From positions 1 through 48,221 of IMG/VR virus record IMGVR_UViG_3300020457_000019: a stretch of 48,221 nucleotides of DNA. One strand, 5' to 3'. The notes below the pieces were generated by a model. That model ran no database searches and was not told the DNA's origin. It saw only the letters and a program-made list of their open reading frames with translations. Shown here one piece after another: positions 16,415-21,321 of this stretch. Position 1 is the stretch's first letter. Each line of letters opens with the position of its first letter. Source of the DNA: a virus. A program made the translations under genes and the position numbers.

Positions 16415-16465
16415 CTAAACAACAACTCCTCTCCACCGAAAAACAAACTCTGGGGACTGCTCGAC

Positions 16466-16615
16466 ATGACTGAGCAGCACAGCAAGCGACAGGTCCGGAA
16501 GATCCTAGCTAGCCCCACCGAAGGTCAGCCCCCGACTCGGGACCAGAGCGAATACACAGCCGAGAACATCCGGCACGTAGTGCATACAAAACAAGTGCTA
16601 ACTTATACACATTAG
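16466..16615 (+). CDS. Possible small early protein, 49 residues
   Basis: ATG at 16466 is preceded by GGGGA about 8 bases upstream. The product is polar and basic (MTEQHSKRQVRKILASPTEG at the start) and ends inside the TTATACAC motif at 16603. Its G+C-rich codons differ from neighbours. It may be only an open frame in the control region. Confidence 0.3.
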   Translation: MTEQHSKRQVRKILASPTEGQPPTRDQSEYTAENIRHVVHTKQVLTYTH

Positions 16616-16618
16616 TAT
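16603..16618 (+). promoter_or_regulatory. TTATACAC-type motif, early region copy 1
   Basis: TTATACACATTAGTAT, identical to the copy at 17754. It runs into a perfect inverted repeat TAGTATCT/AGATACTA (16613-16630), which in turn abuts the tRNA-like element at 16631. It sits upstream of the first clear early gene and may be the early promoter or a regulator site. Confidence 0.5.
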
Positions 16619-16630
16619 CTTTAGATACTA

Positions 16631-16701
16631 GATAGCCCAGTTAGTGGATGCGTAGTGGTGCCCCTTCAGCTACGCATGAACGGTGCAAATCCGTTGCTAT
16701 C
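16631..16701 (+). ncRNA. tRNA-like cloverleaf element upstream of the early genes
   Basis: Read as RNA, this 71-base stretch folds like a tRNA. The acceptor-like stem is GATAGC (16631-16636) with GCTATC (16696-16701). A D-arm-like hairpin CCA/TGG (16637-16647) follows. Then comes a 7-bp arm TGCGTAG/CTACGCA (16649-16655 with 16670-16676) with a 14-base loop. A T-arm of exactly tRNA geometry closes it: stem AACGG/CCGTT, 7-base loop TGCAAAT, stacked directly on the acceptor strand. The large middle loop and G in place of the second T-loop U argue against a working tRNA. It lies in the leader of the gene at 16749 and could be a processing site for RNase P/Z, a regulatory RNA or a tRNA mimic. Confidence 0.5.
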
Positions 16702-16748
16702 ACTTGGATATTTATATCCAAATTGTTAATTTAATTCGGAGAATTATT

Positions 16749-17063
16749 ATGTTTGGTTACACTATTGTGAATCGTAGATTCAGCAATGCTATTGAGTTTG
16801 CTGCTGTTAACGTCTTGCAGGGTCGCTGCATTATCAGATTCAAAGAATCTGGTGCTGAGTATCTTTACAAGAACGTTAGTCGTAGACGACTACTTAGCTT
16901 GTTAATAGATAACAACAAAAGCTTAGGGTTTTGGATTCAATACCTTAAAAAGAATGCTATTCAAGAGAATAGATATCGTCCAGCAACTGGTGCTATGACA
17001 TACAACCGCATCGGTTTTAGTTACTTCAATGAAGTACCTAAGTTATTAACAGCTGGTGCCTAG
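16749..17063 (+). CDS. Early protein with KTSC-like domain
   Basis: I chose the ATG at 16749 because TTCGGAGA, a good ribosome-binding site, precedes it by 6-8 bases; an in-frame ATG at 16683 lies inside the tRNA-like element. The 104-residue product contains IIRFKESGAEYLYKNVSRRR followed by LLSLLIDNNKSLGFWIQYLK, matching the pattern of KTSC domains (F-x-x-G-x-x-Y-x-Y-x-x-V then S-x-G-x-x-F/W). KTSC domains are small beta-barrel modules found in phage and bacterial proteins of unclear function, some linked to lysyl-tRNA synthetase. It is the first clear early gene and probably acts soon after DNA entry. Confidence 0.7.
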   Translation: MFGYTIVNRRFSNAIEFAAVNVLQGRCIIRFKESGAEYLYKNVSRRRLLSLLIDNNKSLGFWIQYLKKNAIQENRYRPATGAMTYNRIGFSYFNEVPKLLTAGA

Positions 17064-17065
17064 TC

Positions 17066-17752
17066 ATGACTAGAGTGCATATCTCAAAGAGATCATCCAA
17101 CTCTAAGGTAGGTAAAATCCCTGTCACTACAAGTGAACAGGGGACCTGCCCCACCACATGTCCAATGTGGGATGGATGCTACGCAAAGACCGGACCTCAA
17201 AGCTGGCATTGGCGCAAGGTCACAAACGGCGAGCGCGGCGGCACGTGGGATGACCTCGCTGCTTTTGTATCACAATTAAATGCCGGTCAACTATGGCGGC
17301 ACAATGTTTCTGGGGACCTCCCATATGTGACCGCACCTGATGGGCAAGAGCTTATCAACTTAGCACTATTAAAGCAGTTAATAGATGCTAATAAAGCTAG
17401 TGGTGCTAAGGGTTATACCTACTCCCACCACAAACTAAATACTCATAACCTTGAAGCTTTAAAGTATGCAAACAAGAACGGATTTACTATCAACGCCAGC
17501 TGCGAATCACTCGCGCAAGCTGATGATGCAAGAGCGCAGGGACTACCGGCTGTGTGTGTTGTTCCCTCAGATGCGGAAACTCCAACACATACACCAGCTG
17601 GGCATAAGGTAACAGTTTGCCCAGCGCAGTTACACGATAAAGTATCATGTTCAACGTGTAAACTTTGCAGTTATAGTAACCGTTCTCAAGTGGTCGCATT
17701 CCTTGCACATGGTGCCCGGGAAAAGAAAGTAAATGTTAATTTAAATGGTTAA
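17066..17752 (+). CDS. Cysteine-rich phage early protein (GP88/DUF7227-like)
   Basis: The 228-residue product opens with KRSSNSKVGKIPVTTSEQ, then TCPTTCPMWDGCYAKTGP. This IPVTTS-x-x-TCP-x-x-CP-x-x-x-x-GCYA-x-x-G pattern recurs in a family of phage proteins of unknown function. Towards the C-terminus is a second Cys cluster, VSCSTCKLCS (about 199-207), after VCPAQ. The two clusters and a barrel-like middle (TYSHHKLNTHNLEAL, INASCESLAQADDA) suggest a metal- or iron-sulfur-binding enzyme; a radical-SAM-like role has been proposed for similar architectures but is not shown here. It lies 2 bases after the KTSC gene, and its stop codon overlaps the next TTATACAC motif. Confidence 0.7.
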   Translation: MTRVHISKRSSNSKVGKIPVTTSEQGTCPTTCPMWDGCYAKTGPQSWHWRKVTNGERGGTWDDLAAFVSQLNAGQLWRHNVSGDLPYVTAPDGQELINLALLKQLIDANKASGAKGYTYSHHKLNTHNLEALKYANKNGFTINASCESLAQADDARAQGLPAVCVVPSDAETPTHTPAGHKVTVCPAQLHDKVSCSTCKLCSYSNRSQVVAFLAHGAREKKVNVNLNG

Positions 17753-17753
17753 C

Positions 17754-17769
17754 TTATACACATTAGTAT
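17754..17769 (+). promoter_or_regulatory. TTATACAC-type motif, early region copy 2
   Basis: TTATACACATTAGTAT, identical to the copy at 16603, beginning 1 base after a gene stop. Like that copy it is followed immediately by a hairpin. Confidence 0.5.
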
Positions 17770-17770
17770 A

Positions 17771-17809
17771 ATAATAGTGGTATTAATCATGCCACTATTA
17801 TATATTTTT
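17771..17809 (+). terminator. Rho-independent terminator in the early region
   Basis: Perfect 10-bp stem ATAATAGTGG (17771-17780) with CCACTATTAT (17792-17801), 11-base loop, then ATATTTTT. It ends the transcription unit of the two preceding early genes. It begins two bases after the TTATACAC motif. Confidence 0.75.
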
Positions 17810-17850
17810 CCACACTCATAGACGCACACTCATCTTATTTCCACACTCAC
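17808..17850. repeat. Three short direct repeats of a CCACACTCA type
   Basis: TTCCACACTCA at 17808-17818 and again at 17839-17849, with GCACACTCATC between (from 17824), followed by the palindrome CACACGTGTG. This looks like a cluster of protein-binding sites. A CTATACATAGGAGTATA stretch at 17864 follows, similar to part of the TTATACAC motif. Confidence 0.45.
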
Positions 17851-17898
17851 GCCACACGTGTGTCTATACATAGGAGTATATATTTTTTTATTTTGCTC

Positions 17899-17957
17899 AT
17901 GGTCGCCACGTCCACATGGACGCAGGGTCGCAGGGTCGCACATGGACGCATGGTCGC
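17899..17957. repeat. Short G+C-rich imperfect repeats
   Basis: CATGGTCGC (17899, 17949) and CATGGACGCA (17915, 17941) flank a tandem pair of GGGTCGCA (17925 and 17933). The block looks built by slippage or duplication in front of the tRNA-like T-arm at 17977. Confidence 0.7.
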
Positions 17958-18000
17958 GCTGACTCCGAACAGCATGGACGGTTCGATTCCGTCTACGTCC
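17944..18000 (+). ncRNA. Truncated tRNA-like element with intact T-arm
   Basis: A textbook T-arm, GACGG-TTCGATT-CCGTC (17977-17993), is followed directly by TACGTCC, which pairs with GGACGCA at 17944-17950 except for one mismatch. Between them is a hairpin GCTG-ACTCCGAA-CAGC whose loop resembles the anticodon loop CTCCGAA of a tRNA-Arg(CCG) with one T lost. There is no room for a D-arm (57 bases in all). An alternative 5' strand GGACGCA at 17918 would make it 83 bases. It may be a decayed host tRNA gene or a shortened tRNA mimic in the leader of the next gene. Confidence 0.5.
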
Positions 18001-18036
18001 TATTACTTCTCAATGAGAGAAGTTATTCGGAACATC

Positions 18037-18339
18037 ATGAAAGCATACAAAGTTCTCTACAAAGAGACCATGATTCACAAGTTTGTTGTACCAGCTAAGT
18101 CAAAAGCTGAAGCTGTACGACACATCAAAGACAGAATCTATTGGGATTTAGAGCCATTATCAGAATGTTCTGATGATGACTACTCAGTCAAGGACATACA
18201 AATCCTTGATGAAATGCCAACAGCTAGTCAATGGTGGAACAAGGTCCTTGAAAGTAGACAGAGCTGGCTCGAACAGCAAGCCAGAGACAAAGCAGCTAAA
18301 CAAGCAGCTGAGAACAACAATCTTAGAACTGATTTCTAA
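18037..18339 (+). CDS. Small early protein (YKV family A)
   Basis: I place the start at 18037, MKAYKVLYKE; an open frame continues upstream through the tRNA-like element but has no coding character. The 100-residue product has an N-terminal beta/alpha module (YKVLYKETMIHKFVVPAKSK, then AEAVRHIKDRIYW), an acidic middle and a helical charged C-terminus. The N-terminal module resembles that of the protein at 18866 (YKVIYR, WHLIKAKTDEDAAYEAL), so the two may be paralogues. Function unknown; probably host take-over. Confidence 0.6.
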   Translation: MKAYKVLYKETMIHKFVVPAKSKAEAVRHIKDRIYWDLEPLSECSDDDYSVKDIQILDEMPTASQWWNKVLESRQSWLEQQARDKAAKQAAENNNLRTDF

Positions 18340-18341
18340 TT

Positions 18342-18548
18342 ATGAATCAAACACAATTCGTTACCGAAGTGTACGAGGTTGCGTGGTCGTCTAATCCTGA
18401 CCTCGACCATTCCTCATCTTTTCAAGATGTACTCAAGGAACTAAGGGAGATGAAGGATAAAGCACTACGCATGGACATCCTCACTAGCACGCTCAAACCT
18501 GAGCCGGTACTACCCAACATCGCACAAAGGAGACAAGGACAGCTATGA
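18342..18548 (+). CDS. Small early protein, 68 residues
   Basis: Starts 2 bases after the preceding gene; its stop overlaps the next ATG (ATGA). The product is acidic and helical in the middle (FQDVLKELREMKDKALRMD) and ends basic. No family is recognised. Confidence 0.55.
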   Translation: MNQTQFVTEVYEVAWSSNPDLDHSSSFQDVLKELREMKDKALRMDILTSTLKPEPVLPNIAQRRQGQL

Positions 18549-18694
18549 AACACATTAATTGTCTAATGAACTCTCAACAGTACAGCAACTTGCAGACTCT
18601 GTTATGTGAAGCACTAGAGAGAGCCAATGATTCTATCCTTACTTGCTCACTTGAAGCAGACGAGATCGAAGATCTCATGAACGCTCTTAACTAA
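18545..18694 (+). CDS. Small early protein, 49 residues
   Basis: Overlaps the upstream stop by 4 bases and shares one base with the next start (TAATG). An AAGGAGA ribosome-binding site lies about 8-14 bases upstream. The product (MKHINCLMNSQQYSNLQTLL at the start) is helical, ends acidic (EADEIEDLMNALN), and has no recognised family. Confidence 0.5.
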   Translation: MKHINCLMNSQQYSNLQTLLCEALERANDSILTCSLEADEIEDLMNALN

Positions 18695-18828
18695 TGCAAG
18701 TACCAAATTACATACACCACTCAAATAAACCACAGAAAAGAACACTTAAACCTCAAGCTTTGAGGTCCGCTAAAAAGCGATTGAAGCACTTAAGACTACG
18801 CCTGACAGTCAGTAAACCCCCTAAGTAA
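18694..18828 (+). CDS. Small basic early protein, 44 residues
   Basis: Starts inside the upstream stop (TAATG). The product is very basic (KRTLKPQALRSAKKRLKHLR in the middle) and could bind nucleic acid or a host enzyme. Small basic or acidic peptides are typical of early regions in T7-like phages. Confidence 0.45.
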   Translation: MQVPNYIHHSNKPQKRTLKPQALRSAKKRLKHLRLRLTVSKPPK

Positions 18829-18865
18829 TTGGACAGGTACTAAATACACACTCATCAGGCACGCC

Positions 18866-19021
18866 ATGAATACCTACAAAGTCATATATCGACTCAAAGA
18901 GAGCGATATCTACAGGAGTTGGCACCTAATTAAAGCCAAAACAGACGAAGATGCAGCTTACGAAGCTCTTGACTTCGCAAAGTCGCACAAATATGTACTC
19001 TTAGACGTATTAAAGACATGA
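18866..19021 (+). CDS. Small early protein (YKV family B), 51 residues
   Basis: The product (MNTYKVIYRLKESDIYRSWH at the start, then LIKAKTDEDAAYEALDFAKS) shares a YKV-x-Y / hydrophobic strand / AK-[S/T]-x-x-E-A pattern with the N-terminus of the protein at 18037. Its stop overlaps the next start as ATGA. Function unknown. Confidence 0.55.
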   Translation: MNTYKVIYRLKESDIYRSWHLIKAKTDEDAAYEALDFAKSHKYVLLDVLKT

Positions 19022-19338
19022 AAAAGAAAGAATTTCCAAATAATTGGCGTGCAATCCAACAGTCTCCAGACGAGTTCTTCCCATCTATGCCCGTTAACCA
19101 GTTCATGGACTGGAAAATACATGGATATATGATTCCAGACTCAGTATCTTGCATGATTCGTGAGACACATGAGAACGGAAAAGTAACAGAACACACGTAT
19201 AACACCGTTGGACGTGGACAAAACAAGGTCCGCAAGCTGATACAAGAAAACAAAGAATTTATTCTATGCACCATGGAAGGCATGTGGCATTTAAAACCTG
19301 ACCAATCACAAGAAAATCATGAACCGAAGAACATTTGA
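19018..19338 (+). CDS. Hypothetical early protein, 106 residues
   Basis: Start overlaps the upstream stop (ATGA). The product has an N-terminal polar part, then a beta-rich segment with SCMIRETHENGKVTEHTYN, NKVRKLIQENKEFILCTMEG, and a polar tail. No family is recognised. It overlaps the next small gene by 20 bases. Confidence 0.6.
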   Translation: MKKKEFPNNWRAIQQSPDEFFPSMPVNQFMDWKIHGYMIPDSVSCMIRETHENGKVTEHTYNTVGRGQNKVRKLIQENKEFILCTMEGMWHLKPDQSQENHEPKNI

Positions 19339-19462
19339 AATTAGATACGCGGAATTATTACGCGATGTAAACAGACATCCAAATAGAGCAGAATTACTTA
19401 ACATTCTGCAACAACAAATGGCTGACGATACTGTTAAAGTTAATACATATACGAAGGTGTAA
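19319..19462 (+). CDS. Small early protein, 47 residues
   Basis: The product is helical and charged (FEIRYAELLRDVNRHPNRAE, then LLNILQQQMADDTVKVNTYTKV). It ends in TAA, after which the same frame stays open and encodes a ribbon-helix-helix protein (see 19466). Whether the two are separate or joined by read-through cannot be told from the sequence. Confidence 0.5.
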   Translation: MNRRTFEIRYAELLRDVNRHPNRAELLNILQQQMADDTVKVNTYTKV

Positions 19463-19465
19463 CCC

Positions 19466-19624
19466 ATCAAGCGATTAACCATTAAAGTTAACGATGAACT
19501 TCATATGAAGATCAAGATCTTAGCAGCAGCAAAGAATCTGACTTTAGATGCGTTGATGAATGATGCAGCAGAGACGTACATACAACACAACAGTAAAGAC
19601 ATCAGAGATGTATTTACAAATTAG
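19466..19624 (+). CDS. Ribbon-helix-helix (CopG/Arc-like) DNA-binding protein with ATC start
   Basis: The 52-residue product reads KRLTIKVNDELHMKIKILAA, then AKNLTLDALMNDAAETYI. This is the classic ribbon-helix-helix pattern: a DNA-contacting beta strand (LTIKV), helix A, a turn, and helix B. Such small dimers repress promoters. The only ATG (19511) would delete the beta strand and most of helix A's start. An AAGG ribosome-binding site lies 8 bases before ATC at 19466, so ATC is either a rare start codon, an assembly error for ATG, or the gene is reached by read-through of the TAA at 19460. It is the best candidate for a transcription regulator in the early region. Confidence 0.6.
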   Translation: MKRLTIKVNDELHMKIKILAAAKNLTLDALMNDAAETYIQHNSKDIRDVFTN

Positions 19625-19694
19625 GATACCAAAATGTACATTGCATATAACAACCTAATACCCTAGTTTATCCCCAACAACGATAACGATTTCC

Positions 19695-19895
19695 ATGGAA
19701 ATTTTCAGTAAAGGTGCCTTTTACTTAGGCATGGACAAGGAGAAGTTTTGCGACTTTGATATACACATTGGTAGATTAGTGGTACAATACACATGTCCAC
19801 ATACGGACAAGTTAACACCACCCAAGGACGATGGAACGAGCAACCGACCCATGGAAGGACCAACTGACAGACAGTCAGATGGAGAAGCTCTTTAA
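19695..19895 (+). CDS. Possible small protein, 66 residues
   Basis: An open frame with an ATG at 19695 and an internal one at 19731, overlapping the following gene by 65 bases. The first 40 residues look protein-like (FCDFDIHIGRLVVQYTCP) but the end is merely the next gene read in another frame. Support is weak. Confidence 0.35.
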   Translation: MEIFSKGAFYLGMDKEKFCDFDIHIGRLVVQYTCPHTDKLTPPKDDGTSNRPMEGPTDRQSDGEAL

Positions 19896-20199
19896 ATGTT
19901 TAAAGACATTTATGATCTTCGACCCTGAGATGCCATTGCAACTACAACTGACTTTCTTATACATCGCATCACATGACGGGTGTCATAAGCAAGCAATGGA
20001 AGCTGCATTGGGTTACTCAAATGCTGCTGGTAGCAGGAATACTGACTACCTAGCAGAGATACATCGTTACAAAAACAAGCCGGGGCTGAAACTGATTAGC
20101 AAGGAACGAGACCCTTCTAATCTAAGGAGGTATCAACTCGTCCTTACTAAATCTGGTAAGCAACTGGTAGATACTCTCAAGGAACAACTCTATGGCTAA
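19831..20199 (+). CDS. MarR-like winged-helix protein
   Basis: The 122-residue product has helices followed by a wing-like end: PLQLQLTFLYIASHDGCHKQ, AMEAALGYSNAAGSRNTDYL, then RRYQLVLTKSGKQLVDTLKE. The last part matches the strand-turn-strand-helix (R-x-x-x-L-T-x-x-G) typical of MarR-type winged helices. It probably binds DNA or sets a switch between early programmes or between lysis and integration, as it directly precedes and overlaps the integrase gene by 8 bases. A similar gene in the same place exists in P-SSP7-like phages as I recall. Confidence 0.65.
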   Translation: MERATDPWKDQLTDSQMEKLFKCLKTFMIFDPEMPLQLQLTFLYIASHDGCHKQAMEAALGYSNAAGSRNTDYLAEIHRYKNKPGLKLISKERDPSNLRRYQLVLTKSGKQLVDTLKEQLYG

Positions 20200-21061
20200 A
20201 TCACTTACTTGGGGCGATTGTTTAGATTACACGCTCCGTAATCTGGAGACTTGGCGTAATGGTGGTGGACGAGAATCCGCCATATTATATTCAGGTTACT
20301 TCACTAGATATCAAGGGCGTACATTCCCTGTTCATCGAATCTCGAAAGGTTTAATGACAGATATATGTACATCCCTCGAGGAAGAAGGTAAGAAGAATGC
20401 CACTATCAATAGGTTTATATCAGCAGTCTCAACAGTACTTAAATACTGTAAAGAGAATGAGATTATTACCTTTGATCTTCCTACTCCTTTCAAACGTAGA
20501 AAGGAAAGAGATAGAACTAATCGTAAGTATTACACTAAAGAACATGTCAAGGACATGCTACGCATAGCCAGAGACGTGATGTGTAATGACAACTTAGCTG
20601 ATCTCATACAAGCCGCTGCCCTTACTGGTATGCGCCTAGATGAATTACTTAAGTTACCAGTATGGAGAGTTGACCTCAACTTAAATGTTATTAATGTTGA
20701 GCATACTAAAAACGATGAAGCTAGATGTATTCCTATACACCCACAGCTGATGAACACACTCATCACGCGGTGCGAGGATGCTAACTCTAAGGACAAAGTA
20801 TTTGGTATTGATTGGACTAACTCCGACCAAGTTCGTTGGCAGTTCAAGAACCTACTCCATAGACACATGAACTTCCCTGAAAATGGACAGTATGTGTTTC
20901 ATTGCTTACGACATAGCTTTGCCACTTGGCACTTAGCTAATGGGACACCCCCGATTGAATTAATGTCTATGTTGGGACATTCAAATCTCACAACAACCCT
21001 GCTATATGCGAAAGCTACAGCAGCTGGACAGAGGAAGGCACAAGACGATCTACAATTCTAG
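20192..21061 (+). CDS. int: Tyrosine site-specific recombinase (integrase)
   Basis: The 289-residue product has an N-terminal SAM-like core-binding domain (about 1-105) and a catalytic domain with all expected residues: R148 (LTGMRLDEL), K173 (EHTKNDEA), H237-x-x-R240 (FHCLRHSF), H263 (LGHSN) and nucleophile Y272 (LLYAKA). It should recombine the phage attP with a host tRNA-Leu gene; a tRNA-Leu fragment lies 98 bases downstream, in the arrangement described for P-SSP7. Integration of marine cyanopodoviruses has rarely been seen, so the gene's role in nature is open. Confidence 0.95.
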   Translation: MAKSLTWGDCLDYTLRNLETWRNGGGRESAILYSGYFTRYQGRTFPVHRISKGLMTDICTSLEEEGKKNATINRFISAVSTVLKYCKENEIITFDLPTPFKRRKERDRTNRKYYTKEHVKDMLRIARDVMCNDNLADLIQAAALTGMRLDELLKLPVWRVDLNLNVINVEHTKNDEARCIPIHPQLMNTLITRCEDANSKDKVFGIDWTNSDQVRWQFKNLLHRHMNFPENGQYVFHCLRHSFATWHLANGTPPIELMSMLGHSNLTTTLLYAKATAAGQRKAQDDLQF

Positions 21062-21158
21062 TTCCGTCGAATCCGTTACCTCTAAATTATTTCCATTTCC
21101 TTGGATTTTAATGACATGTTAAGTGCGTCTGTTAGACTCAATTCGGCTCAAATGCCTT

Positions 21159-21197
21159 GGGAGTGTGGCGGAATTGGTAGACGCGCCGGACTTAAAA
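21159..21197 (+). other. attP: Putative attP: 5' part of a tRNA-Leu(UAA) gene
   Basis: This stretch (GTGTGGCGGAATTGGTAGAC at its core, then GCGCCGGACTTAAAA) is the acceptor strand, D-arm and anticodon-arm 5' side, including the UAA anticodon, of a bacterial tRNA-Leu. The homology stops right after the anticodon. No T-arm follows, so it is not a working tRNA. A tRNA fragment directly downstream of a tyrosine integrase gene is the usual sign of an attachment site. Confidence 0.88.
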
Positions 21198-21228
21198 ACC
21201 GCATAAGTTAATTTTCAGAATGGTATCC

Positions 21229-21258
21229 GACCTTGGCATGATCGCCGAGGTCTTTTTA
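21229..21258 (+). terminator. Rho-independent terminator between int/attP and the RNA polymerase gene
   Basis: Nine-base-pair stem GACCTTGGC/GCCGAGGTC (one T-G pair), six-base loop, five T. It ends the integrase transcript; the polymerase gene therefore needs its own promoter, and a TTATACAC-type motif lies at 21277. Confidence 0.88.
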
Positions 21259-21276
21259 TTTGCAAGGGTTTAGAAA

Positions 21277-21292
21277 TTATACACCTTAGTAT
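21277..21292 (+). promoter_or_regulatory. TTATACAC-type motif upstream of the RNA polymerase gene
   Basis: TTATACACCTTAGTAT, 19 bases after the terminator's T-run and 29 bases before the ATG. Since the terminator isolates the polymerase gene from upstream transcripts, this is the strongest argument that the motif is, or contains, a promoter. Confidence 0.6.
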
Positions 21293-21321
21293 CCGTCCAA
21301 TTAAAAAATCCATAGAACTAA

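Larger units (their letters stand above)
16040..16465. other. G+C-rich non-coding region, probable genome-end region
   Basis: No convincing gene is visible between talC and about 16466. The stretch is markedly richer in G+C than its neighbours (GCGGGCGGGCGCGGG around 16176-16190). It holds a CCCCCATGGGGG palindrome (16073-16084), a 9-bp hairpin (16100-16120), a direct repeat CAATTAACGC at 16168 and 16193, and a long hairpin at 16374-16414. It separates the last late gene from the first early gene. In linear T7-like genomes this is where the terminal repeats, packaging signal and early promoters lie. The exact ends cannot be read from the sequence. Confidence 0.55.

Noticed and set aside
16683-16748. 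Earlier ATG for the KTSC-like early gene.
   Set aside because: It lies in the T-arm side of the tRNA-like element; the ATG at 16749 has a good ribosome-binding site.
21159-21258. A complete tRNA-Leu gene after the integrase.
   Set aside because: Only the 5' part up to the anticodon is present; no T-arm or 3' acceptor strand follows. It is better read as attP followed by a terminator.
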